A program made the position numbers and the translations under genes. DNA of 34,804 bases from Flavobacteriaceae bacterium (lineage in GTDB: Bacteria; Bacteroidota; Bacteroidia; Flavobacteriales; Flavobacteriaceae). Of this stretch, positions 24,081-33,600 are shown piece after piece (the stretch's first letter is position 1; every line of letters starts with the position of its first letter). The notes under the pieces were generated by a model, which worked only from the letters and a program-made list of their open reading frames with translations, ran no database searches and had not been told where the DNA came from. The DNA lies in contig JAGKWW010000030.1 in the NCBI GenBank assembly GCA_021151665.1, positions 1 through 34,804 of the forward strand. The letters are read 5' to 3'.

Positions 24081-26495
24081 ATGTTACAAAACTGGCTGAA
24101 GATATTTTTATACAACACAAAGCACAACCTGCTCTTCACCTGCCTCAATATCCTGGGGCTGGGTATAGGCGTGGCAGGGTTGGTGTTTAGCATACTCTAC
24201 TGGAACGAAGAGCATAGCTATAATCAGTGGAACCCTGAAAAAGAACACGTATTTACCGTGGCGACAGATCTTGGCGGAGGCAAAATATGGCCGCATAACG
24301 TCTATCCGCTGGCTAAGTATATGAAAGATGTCCCGGAGATCGAGCAGTTCTGCTATTTCAACAACTGGTACTTTTATGAGCTGCTGCACTATGGGCAAAA
24401 AAAGCAACAAATCAATATCCTTGATACACAAGGTAATTTCTTTGCCTTTTTCCCTTTCGAATTTACAAAAGGAAGCGCTGCAAACGCGCTCGCCGATAGC
24501 CGCAGCATTGCGCTGGAGGAAACCGTGGCGAAAAATATGTTTGGTAATGAAGATCCTGTTGGCAAGGAGGTTACTTATTCCGGCCGGAAAATGGTTGTCC
24601 GCGGAGTGTACCGCATTCCGGGCCAATCGTCGCTGAAGCCCCAGGCGGTAACCGCATTAATGGAAGAAACCAGGCTTAAGAATAATGAGAACGAGTGGGG
24701 CAACTTCAATTTCGGGCTGATGCTCAAGCTGAAAGATCCGGGCCAGGCACCTGCGGTTAAAGATAAGATCGATAAAATCTTTCTGGAGTACCGCACCAAA
24801 CCTTATGCTAAAAATGAAGGCCTTTCGCTGGAAGACTATGTGAAGAAGGAGGGTTCGGTTACCGTACTGCTCGAACCGCTTTCTATGATAAGGCTGCACT
24901 CTGTGGTTGACGGTATGCCGGAAGGAAAGGGCAATTACCAGTTCCTTCTTATAATGGCAGGACTTTCGGTGCTGATACTAATCCTGTCGATTGTAAATTA
25001 TATCAACCTTGCTACTGCCAATGCAATAAAGCGTGCCAAAGAGGTAGGTATCCGTAAGATAATGGGCGCCTCCAGGCGTAACATTGTTTGGCAGTTTATT
25101 TTTGAAACCGTACTTACAACTTTTGTAGCACTTATTCTTTCCTTAGTAATTGTAGAGCTTGCATTGCCATATTACAACGAGTTTATGGGCAAGTCGCTCG
25201 AATTAACCGGCAGCCTTTTCTGCCTCCAGCTTATTGTGATATTTTTGGTTATGGTTATTGTTGCCGGTATTTTTCCTGCCATGTATGTGGCCAATTTTGA
25301 AACGCTCAAGGTACTCAAGGGCAACTTCGGCCGCAGCAAAAGTGGTGTGTGGCTTCGTAACGGTATGCTCGTGCTGCAGTTTGCCATCGCCTCTTTCTTT
25401 ATTACCGGTTCGTATATTGTTTATCAGCAGGTAAGCTACATCAGTCATAAAGACCTTGGGCTGAATGGCGACCAGGTAATAGAGATATTTTACCGGAACA
25501 CTTATAATGACAGCGCTTCTGTAATGTATCGGCAGTACGAGACTGTAAAGCAGGAGCTTCATAAAATAAAAGGAGTCGAAGCCGTATCGGGGGCGGCCTT
25601 TTCGCTTGCCGGCGGGGCGGGTTCATCTTCCGGTTTTACATACAGGGGCCAAAATGTGCAGGCGCAGAACATCGCGCTCGATTTTGAGATGCTCGACATG
25701 ATAAAAGTAAAAATGGCGGAGGGTAGGCAGCTATCAGAAAAACTCGCCTCTGATACTATCAACAGTATGCTGGTAAATGAAACAGCCGCCAAACTGATGA
25801 AAGAACCCGACCCGGTTGGAAAAGAGATCGACTGGAACGGCAGCAAGCTTAAGGTGGTGGGTGTGGTAAAGGATTTCCACTTGTATGGCCCGCATGCCGA
25901 GATACCGCCCATGTCGTTCTTCCATTTTAAGACGATCGACTGGATGACCTATAATCTTGACAAGGTATATGTGAAAATTTCTGCCGACGAAATGGACCAT
26001 GCTATTGGCGAGATCGAAAAATTCTGGACATCTAAAGTCGATACGGAATATCCGTTTACGTATGCCTTCGTAAATAAGAATTACCAAAAAAGCTATGAAC
26101 AGTATGTGAAACAGCGCAATCTGTTCTCGCTGCTGAATATTGTGGTAATCCTAATTGCCCTCTTTGGATTGTTCGCACTTGCTTCCTACAGCATTCAGCG
26201 TAAAATGAAAGATATCGCAATACGCAAAACGCTGGGCGCCGAAACCAACACACTTCTTAAAGAGCTGTCGGTACAATACATTGTACTCTGTGTAGCCGGC
26301 TTTGTCCTGTCCTTTGTTCCCGCCTGGCTGCTTCTGGATAAATGGCTCGATAATTTTGCTTACCGCATCGATATGTCAGTAATACCGTTCGCTGTTGGCT
26401 TTGTTGCATTGCTAATGCTTACACTCATTGTCGTGCTGTCGCGCGCTTATGCAGCCACCAGGCTTGATGTGCTTACCTACCTTAAATACGAATAG
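24081..26495 (+). CDS. FtsX/MacB-type ABC permease, double-domain, copy 1
   Basis: The 804-aa protein has one TM helix near the N-terminus (about 19-41), a periplasmic MacB-type domain (about 45-290), and four TM helices at about 297-317, 346-368, 387-410 and 436-456. A second periplasmic domain follows, then three C-terminal TM helices (about 680-700, 725-750, 768-792). The FtsX coupling motif appears twice (AKEVGIRKIMGASRR near 330 and MKDIAIRKTLGAET near 715), so it is a fused pair of FtsX units with eight TM helices. Such permeases act with LolD/MacB ATPases in lipoprotein, toxin or antibiotic export. It is followed after two bases by a paralogue. Confidence 0.92.
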   Translation: MLQNWLKIFLYNTKHNLLFTCLNILGLGIGVAGLVFSILYWNEEHSYNQWNPEKEHVFTVATDLGGGKIWPHNVYPLAKYMKDVPEIEQFCYFNNWYFYELLHYGQKKQQINILDTQGNFFAFFPFEFTKGSAANALADSRSIALEETVAKNMFGNEDPVGKEVTYSGRKMVVRGVYRIPGQSSLKPQAVTALMEETRLKNNENEWGNFNFGLMLKLKDPGQAPAVKDKIDKIFLEYRTKPYAKNEGLSLEDYVKKEGSVTVLLEPLSMIRLHSVVDGMPEGKGNYQFLLIMAGLSVLILILSIVNYINLATANAIKRAKEVGIRKIMGASRRNIVWQFIFETVLTTFVALILSLVIVELALPYYNEFMGKSLELTGSLFCLQLIVIFLVMVIVAGIFPAMYVANFETLKVLKGNFGRSKSGVWLRNGMLVLQFAIASFFITGSYIVYQQVSYISHKDLGLNGDQVIEIFYRNTYNDSASVMYRQYETVKQELHKIKGVEAVSGAAFSLAGGAGSSSGFTYRGQNVQAQNIALDFEMLDMIKVKMAEGRQLSEKLASDTINSMLVNETAAKLMKEPDPVGKEIDWNGSKLKVVGVVKDFHLYGPHAEIPPMSFFHFKTIDWMTYNLDKVYVKISADEMDHAIGEIEKFWTSKVDTEYPFTYAFVNKNYQKSYEQYVKQRNLFSLLNIVVILIALFGLFALASYSIQRKMKDIAIRKTLGAETNTLLKELSVQYIVLCVAGFVLSFVPAWLLLDKWLDNFAYRIDMSVIPFAVGFVALLMLTLIVVLSRAYAATRLDVLTYLKYE

Positions 26496-26497
26496 CG

Positions 26498-28924
26498 ATG
26501 ATAAAGAACTGGTTAAAGATATACCTGTACCACATCCGGGAAAATAAGCTCTTCACATTCCTCAACGTGTTCGGTCTGAGTATTGGCATTGCGGGGCTTA
26601 TTTTCGGGATGCTGTACTGGAACGATGAGCAGAGTTATAATGCCGCCAATCCAGGCAAGTCGACTATCTTCTTTACCGTTTCAGACCTGGGGGAAGACAA
26701 AGTCTGGGGTTCCAGCTCTGATGCTTTAGTTACCGTACTACCCACATTACAGGAGGTTAAAAGCTATTGCTATATGTCAGGCTGGTACGATAGCAATATA
26801 CTACAGGCTGGCGGCAAAAAAGTCATGGCAGAGAAAGTGGTAGACGCACAGGCAACGTTTTTCGACTTCTTTCCGTTTCGTTTCATAAAAGGCAATGGCA
26901 AAACTGCTTTAACGCCTTCGTCAATCGCTATAAGTGAAAAGCTGGCAACAGAGCTTTTTGGCTCGACAGCTGTTATGGGGCGTATGGTAACTTACAATGA
27001 AAAGCCTTATTCGATAGGAGGGGTGTATAAATTAGAAGGCAAATCTTCTTATATGCCAGACATGGTGCTGAGTACTATCGATGCAAAGTTGCGGGAAAAT
27101 GCGGCAAACTGGGGAAATTTCAGGTTTGCGCTGTTCCTTAATCTCAGGAATCCTGAGGATGCTCAGAAGGTAGAACGAAAGATAGAAGCTCTTTACCTCG
27201 AGAATGATACCAAAAAACAGGCGCAATCTGCCGGGCTGTCGCTGGAAGATTATGTAAAACGCTCGGGCACTACCAGGGTGCACCTTGAGCAGCTGAAAGA
27301 CATCAGGCTGCACACACTTGCGGGCGATGTTCCCGAAGGTAAGGGCAATTACCAACTGCTGCTTATTATGATGGGGTTGTCGGTATTGATATTAATTATG
27401 TCTGTGGTAAACTATGTCAACCTTGCTACCGCCAACGCGATAAAAAGGGCAAAAGAGGTAGGGGTTCGAAAAGTACTGGGCGCTTCCCGGCGCGATGTGG
27501 TAGCGCAGTTTGTGTTTGAATCGATGGTGGCATGCTTTTTCGCGATGCTTCTTGCGCTCGTAGTTGTAGAAGTTTCCCTGCCGTATTACAATGAATTTTT
27601 ACGGAAAGACCTCACGTTAAGCAACAGCAGTTTTTTTGTACAGTTGGCGGTAATTTTTGTTGTCGTGGTACTGACGGCTGGTTTTTTTCCTGCGCTGTAT
27701 GTATCTGCTTATAAAGAAGTGCAGGTATTACGCGGAACCATCGGCAGCAGCCGGAAGGGTGTTTTGCTGCGAAACACTATGCTGGCCGTGCAGTTTGCAA
27801 TCGCTTCGTTTTTCATAATAGGATCATATGTAGTGTACAGCCAGGTAAACCATCTGGTTACCAAGGACCCCGGATTTCGCGCAGACCAGGTAGTATCCGT
27901 TTATTATCGAAATCCTTATGATTTTAAGGTTCCCGGCTTCAAGAAGATAATTGCCGGTAAATACGAACACATCAAAGAACAGGTTCGGGCTTTAAACGGC
28001 GTAGAGGCTGTAGCAGCCAATACAGCCGGGGTAGGAGAGGGTAGCAATTTCTTTACCGGTTACGGATACAATGGCAGGTTCTACTCTATGCAAAACATGG
28101 TAGGTGATTTTGGCCTGACCGAAATGCTTCAGATTAAAATAAAAGAAGGGCGGCCGCTGTCGGCGCGCTTTGCAGAAGATACGATAAGTTCGGTACTGCT
28201 TAATGAATCGGCCGTAAAATTTTTGGGTATCAAGAACCCGGTCGGCGCCACCCTCGACTGGGAGGAAGGCAGGCAGCTCAGGATTGTAGGTATTACAGAG
28301 GATTTTCATATCAACGGCCCTCACCAGAAAATCATGCCGGTAATTCTGTACCACTATAAAACAGTAGACTGGATGCTGCAAAACGCCCATCACATCTATG
28401 TGAAGCTGGATCCGGAGAAAAGGGAAGAGGCTCTGGCAGCTATAGAAAAGCTATGGCGGGAAGAGGTAGACCCTGACTATCCTTTTAATTATTATTTTAT
28501 CAACAAAGAATTTGAGAATACCTATAAAAGCTATGTGCAACAGCGCAATTTGTTTACCCTGCTCAATATTGTTGTGATCGTGATCGCGCTCTTTGGCCTT
28601 TTCGCTTTGGCCTCGTTCAACATTCAGCGGCGGATGAAAGAGATCGCGATACGAAAGACACTCGGCGCTGAAACCGGTACATTACTGATACAGCTCACAA
28701 TACAATATATCTTTCTGGGAATAACAGGTTTTGCTGTAGCGGTAGTTCCGGCCTGGTCGTTACTAAGCTTGTGGCTAGACAATTTCGCCTACAGGATCGA
28801 ACTGTCATGGTTGCCTTTTGTGTTAAGTTTCGTTGCACTTATGCTGCTTACTTTGATAGTAGTGCTTTGTAAAACGTATGCCGCAACCAAAACTGAAGTT
28901 TTGAAATACCTGAAATACGAGTAA
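26498..28924 (+). CDS. FtsX/MacB-type ABC permease, double-domain, copy 2
   Basis: This 808-aa protein is a paralogue of the preceding permease, collinear over its full length. It has the same first helix (FTFLNVFGLSIGIAGLIFG), middle TM group, duplicated EVGVRKVLGASRR and MKEIAIRKTLGAET motifs, and closing helices. The periplasmic domains differ most. With one ATPase gene for two permeases, a permease heterodimer is plausible. ATG 26498 lies two bases after the stop of copy 1, so translation is coupled. The tandem pair arose by duplication. Confidence 0.92.
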   Translation: MIKNWLKIYLYHIRENKLFTFLNVFGLSIGIAGLIFGMLYWNDEQSYNAANPGKSTIFFTVSDLGEDKVWGSSSDALVTVLPTLQEVKSYCYMSGWYDSNILQAGGKKVMAEKVVDAQATFFDFFPFRFIKGNGKTALTPSSIAISEKLATELFGSTAVMGRMVTYNEKPYSIGGVYKLEGKSSYMPDMVLSTIDAKLRENAANWGNFRFALFLNLRNPEDAQKVERKIEALYLENDTKKQAQSAGLSLEDYVKRSGTTRVHLEQLKDIRLHTLAGDVPEGKGNYQLLLIMMGLSVLILIMSVVNYVNLATANAIKRAKEVGVRKVLGASRRDVVAQFVFESMVACFFAMLLALVVVEVSLPYYNEFLRKDLTLSNSSFFVQLAVIFVVVVLTAGFFPALYVSAYKEVQVLRGTIGSSRKGVLLRNTMLAVQFAIASFFIIGSYVVYSQVNHLVTKDPGFRADQVVSVYYRNPYDFKVPGFKKIIAGKYEHIKEQVRALNGVEAVAANTAGVGEGSNFFTGYGYNGRFYSMQNMVGDFGLTEMLQIKIKEGRPLSARFAEDTISSVLLNESAVKFLGIKNPVGATLDWEEGRQLRIVGITEDFHINGPHQKIMPVILYHYKTVDWMLQNAHHIYVKLDPEKREEALAAIEKLWREEVDPDYPFNYYFINKEFENTYKSYVQQRNLFTLLNIVVIVIALFGLFALASFNIQRRMKEIAIRKTLGAETGTLLIQLTIQYIFLGITGFAVAVVPAWSLLSLWLDNFAYRIELSWLPFVLSFVALMLLTLIVVLCKTYAATKTEVLKYLKYE

Positions 28925-28928
28925 ACCC

Positions 28929-30254
28929 ATGAAGATTTTTCTACTAATAAACTTTGTCTTACTGGCAATAGTGCCTGCTATGGCTCAGGAAGTATGGACT
29001 CTCCAGCAGTGCCTTGATGCCGGTAAAAAAAACAGCCTCGATTTTCAGCTGCGCGAACTTGACATACTTAGCGTCGAAGCCGCTTACCGAAGCCCGGCAA
29101 TGGATTTTTTGCCAAAAGCAGATTTTACAGCCAGCCATAATTACAGCATCGGCTCTACCATAGATCCCGCTACTAACACTAGGGTAAGCTCGAATATACA
29201 AACCGATAATTTTTCGCTTAACGCCTCGCTCCCGCTGCTGGACCTGAACATTTTTACGCAGGCACGGCGGAATAAGCTGGCGGTACTGAAGGCCAAGGCC
29301 GACAAGGACGCTGCAGCTGCGGAATATTCGCTAGTCATTATGGAGAATTACTTTAATGCACTGTATTCTCAGGAGCTGCTCCGCATACTGCAAAAACAGT
29401 TTGAGAATGCCGTATTCAATCTGAAGAGAGTGGAGGCGGAGGTTGGCCTGGGGAGCAGGCCTAAAAGCGACCTGTATGATATGCAGGTAAGCTACGCCCT
29501 TGAAGAGAACAACCTGACAGAAACACGCCACAACCTATATAACCAGAAGCTGAAATTGTTGCAGCTAATGAATGTGCAGGGAATTTCTCCGGATGTCTTG
29601 GTTTTGGATACTGCAGTTTATGCCGAACCAGACGAAATTAGCGATGTTATCTATGAGAATGCCCTGAAAAATTATCCTGCAATACAATCGGCAGAGCTGG
29701 CAGAGAGTATTGCCCAAAAGGAAATGAAAATGCGGAGGAACAAGTACCTGCCCGTGCTTGGAGCGTATTATAGTTATTCTTCATTTTATTACCTGCCGGT
29801 TAATGGTCTCGGAAGCCAGACCGTAGCACCGTTCTGGACACAGTTTAACGATAATAAGAACCACTATATAGGTGTACAGCTAAGCGTGCCTATATTCAAC
29901 GGGTTGCGCAACCACAGGGACGTGCAGGTGGCTAAAATCGAATTCCGTAAAAAGGAAGTACAGGCTGCACAGGAAAGGCTGCGTGTACAGCAGCTGATAG
30001 AAACAGAAATGGCAAAGAGTAAGCAGGGCGCCGAGATGGTTACAAAGCTGGAGGCGGCAAGGCAGCAGGCAGAAAAGTCGTTTATTACGGCACAGGCTAA
30101 ATTCGCAAACGGGCTTACCAGTGCGGTAGTCTTTACTGCATCAAAAAACCAGTTGCTTACTATTGAATATAATGTGTTAAAGGCAAAGTATATTGTAAGG
30201 TATCTTACGCTTAAATTGAAATTTATTGAATTTAACGGATACATCGAACAGTAG
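28929..30254 (+). CDS. TolC-family outer-membrane efflux protein
   Basis: The 441-aa protein starts with a signal peptide (cleavage near PAMA-QE, residues 19-20) and the typical TolC opening WTLQQCLDAGKKNSLDFQL. Two outer-membrane efflux repeats of long helices follow, with strand regions such as LSLNASLPLLDL-like and YIGVQLSVPIFNGL, the conserved Pro-bearing barrel strand. It forms the trimeric outer-membrane and periplasmic channel that docks onto the HlyD-like adaptor. It is last in the operon, four bases after the second permease. No strong terminator follows: AACCTGA (30262-30268) and TCAGGTT (30293-30299) pair only over a 24-base loop containing a T run. Confidence 0.92.
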   Translation: MKIFLLINFVLLAIVPAMAQEVWTLQQCLDAGKKNSLDFQLRELDILSVEAAYRSPAMDFLPKADFTASHNYSIGSTIDPATNTRVSSNIQTDNFSLNASLPLLDLNIFTQARRNKLAVLKAKADKDAAAAEYSLVIMENYFNALYSQELLRILQKQFENAVFNLKRVEAEVGLGSRPKSDLYDMQVSYALEENNLTETRHNLYNQKLKLLQLMNVQGISPDVLVLDTAVYAEPDEISDVIYENALKNYPAIQSAELAESIAQKEMKMRRNKYLPVLGAYYSYSSFYYLPVNGLGSQTVAPFWTQFNDNKNHYIGVQLSVPIFNGLRNHRDVQVAKIEFRKKEVQAAQERLRVQQLIETEMAKSKQGAEMVTKLEAARQQAEKSFITAQAKFANGLTSAVVFTASKNQLLTIEYNVLKAKYIVRYLTLKLKFIEFNGYIEQ

Positions 30255-30678
30255 GTATGCGAACCTGACGGGGGTAAATATGTTTTTTTATTTCAGGTTA
30301 ATACAAGACTCTGGGAGTGGACAGGGTTTATAAGTGTATTGATCCCATACCAAGAGAATAATAGCCTCACATATATTATTGGCCTCGTATCGTCCGGTCC
30401 CGATTTACATTTGTAGCCGATGATTTTAATACCATCGCTTTCCATAACTAACCGAATGTTTCCGCGGTAGCCGATCTTTCTTGCTTACATTATAAATATT
30501 CGGTTATATCTTCAGCACCAACGAGGCGTCGGGTTTTGCATTGGGTTAGCTCCTTAATAACGTTAAATACAAAGGTCTGCTAAAATAAAAAGCGAGACAA
30601 CTCTTTAAAATTGAGAGTTGTCCCGCTTAGTGGAGCAGAAAGAACTGTTATAGAACCTGAAAGACGATATAGCTAAGC
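30255..30678. other. 424-bp intergenic region between convergent genes
   Basis: No confident gene is present. The plus side may hold a weak terminator for the exporter operon just after 30254. A minus-strand ORF of 50 codons (30293-30445, MESDGIKIIGYKCKSGPDD...) is open for 14 further codons upstream, but it has no promoter or recognised family. The 30583-30628 part is the terminator of the following minus-strand gene. The rest shows nothing I can name. Confidence 0.6.
30582..30628 (-). terminator. Strong rho-independent terminator of the T9SS protein gene
   Basis: Arms at 30614-30628 and 30590-30604 pair over 15 bp (one G-U wobble in the minus-strand RNA) with a 9-base loop. On the minus strand the stem is followed by a T-rich tract (complement of 30582-30591). 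It lies about 50 bases after the stop codon. Confidence 0.9.
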
Positions 30679-33600
30679 TTACTGCTTAATAATCCTAAAC
30701 CGCTTTACCATATTTTCCGAAGCGGCATCTATAATATAAACGCCATCGGCAAGACCCGAAAAATTTAAAGAGGTTTCTGTTGCTTCGGGTGTTATCTGAA
30801 GTACCTCTTGCCCGAGCATATTGTAAACGGTAACGCGGGCTATAATCCTTCGTGCCCATAACGTAAGTTTTTCTGTAACAGGGTTAGGATAGTAATAAAA
30901 TTCTATTGTACTAACATCATTTCTGCTCAATACAATCGTCACCATAACCGCCAGTGGCGAAGCGCTCCTGCAGTTGCCGTTAGTTTGCATGGCGTAATAG
31001 GTACTACCGGATATTATGATCGTTGTAAGGGGAAGGGGATTAGTTCCCGACAATGCATTTGCGGCCGAAGCATACCAGGTAACCTGTTGGCCACTTGCCT
31101 GCAATGAAGCTATGGTTGGTTGCTCATCAGGCATGGTCTCAACTATTTGTATTGACTGCCCGGTTGGCGGGTCTACGGTATTGACGGTAACTGCCACAGG
31201 AACCCTGAAGCTCTCGCAACTTCCGGGTGTTTGTGAAACGTAGTAAGTACCAGATTGCAATAATGTACCCCCTGCTAATGCTGTTCCGCCCGAGGTTGCC
31301 GTATACCATTTTTTATTCTGGCCGGTAGCCGAAAGGTTTGCAATCGTGGCTCCCGCACAAAAAGTTTGCGTTGCAGGGGCCTGAGGCAACGCCACATTTG
31401 TAACATTAACCATTTTTGGAACCCGCTGGCTCTCGCACCCGTTTAGCGTTTGCGACACATAATACGTGCCGGTAGCCAACAGGTCGGTAGAAGCTAATGC
31501 AGTTGTTGCTGTTGCCGAAGAATACCATTTCAGATTGCTACCGGTGGCGGGCAGCGCCGCTACTGTAGCACCCGGGCAGGCAGAGTAAGTGCCTCCGGGT
31601 ACCGTAGGAATTGCTGTAGTGGTAACGGTTACCTGCACGTTTCGAAATCCGCCGGGACATCCGTTAACATTTTGCCTGACCTGATACACTCCTGTGTAAA
31701 GTTGTTCATAGATTGAAATTTGGTAGTTGTCCCGGTACCAGGTTAAATTAGTGCCTTCTGCAACAAGATCTGTTATGTTAGCGCCCTCACAAACGGTTTG
31801 GGCTGCAGGGGCGGTCGGGGCTGCAGGAAGTGGCTGCACAGTAATCGTAACCGGGATGCGGGAGCTTTCACAGTTTGCAGGGCTGCCGGTTGCCTGAGAT
31901 ACATAATAAGTGCCGCTTGCAAAAAGCACCGTTGTTCCCGGCAGCGGAGTTCCTCCTGTTGGAGTATTGTAAAACCTACGGTTATACTGTGAATATAGCA
32001 GGACGTCGTTTAGGGTCTTATATTGGCAGAGTACTTGCGAAGACTGACCCGTGGGCGGCTGCAGATTGTAAGCCTTAACTGTGCACGAGGTGCGCGCGCT
32101 CTCGCATCCATTGATTGTTTGAGTTACGTAGTAAACCCCGTTATTGTCAATCGGTGTAGTAAGAGGCAGGGGTGTTCCGCCCACAAGTGTTGTATAATAT
32201 TGAAGATTTGATATTGTAACCGGTATGTCTCCAAAGGTAGCAGGAGTGCACGAGTAGAAGGGCGGAACCGAAGGTGGCGGTGTTGTAGTTACCGTAATTT
32301 CAACAGCCAGAGGAAGGCTTTCACACCCATTTAAGGTCTGTGTGGCGTAGTAAGTTCCGGTTGTCAGGATTGTGTCGGCACTCAGGAGATAGCCCATCTG
32401 TGCATTGCCATACCATTTTATATTGCTTCCGGAAATAACGATGTTGCTTATTTTTTTGGTTCCGCAAAAAGACTGGGCCTGCGCTACCGGTAGGGGAGTT
32501 ACAGGATATATTGTGACGAACATGTCCTTTTTCTCGCTTTCACAGCCATTAACAGTTTGAGAAACATAATAATTATCCTGACTCAATACGGTTTCAGGCG
32601 TTATCAGGTTATTGTTGCTGTCATACCATTTCAGGTTAGTTCCGTTGGCAGAGAGCGCCGCCGCAGTTGTACCTGTACAAAATGACTGCGAAAAAACGGA
32701 AGGTAAGGGAGAGTTGCAATTTGGATCATGCACTTTTATAATTCCAATTCGGGAAATTTCATTCGAATAGGACAAAGTGCTAAGATAAATGTTACCGCCC
32801 GCCCCAGTACAAAATGTGATATTTCCCGTATAGGTTGTCCATTTCCAGCGATGCTCTCCCGAAAGCGAAAGTTTATAAAGTGTGTACGGATAGACAGGAG
32901 GTACGCCCGGAGCAACATAGGTCGGCCCAACCGCAGAAATATTTGTATTTGAAGAAAAACTTTGTGCATACAAGTAGACATGATCGTTAGCTACTGCCAG
33001 GCTATGAAAATTTTGGGGAAAAATTGTATCTTCAAAATAGACCTGGTTTCCATTTGCATCAAATTTCTTAATATCGAGCAGATCTTCACTAAATAAAACA
33101 TTGCAGTAATAAATGTTGTTGTTACTGTCGCAAGCCATTGTAAATGGCCAGTCGGATAAATATTTACTCCACAATACTCCCCCGTTACTATCGAATTTGG
33201 CCAGAAAACCTACATAGTCAATATCTGCAGGAACAGTAGGCTGCGCAGAATCAATATATGTTGTGCTTGAAGTAAGGCCGCAAATGATCAGGTTTCCCGC
33301 GTTGTCCAGTACCGCATCCCTGAACCATTCGTAACCGGGGCCTCCAAAATATCGGGACCACAACCTGTTTCCCTGGGCATTAAACTTAACGACAAAACAG
33401 TCCTGGTCGCCACGAAAGACCGATGCTCCTGAGGGGAGGTCGCCACTGGTTGTTTGTCCGACGATATATACGTTATCGTTGTTGTCAGTTAAGGTTACGC
33501 AATAATTTTCAATCGCTGAACCGCCATAATAAGTGGCCCACAGGCGAACACCTGTTGCAGAAAATTTAACCAGTAAAGTATCTCCGTATCCGTTGGGCTG

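Noticed and set aside
30950..32710. Recent tandem DNA repeat in the T9SS gene
   Set aside because: The similarity is at protein level (Ig-like modules); the DNA copies are diverged and differ in length.
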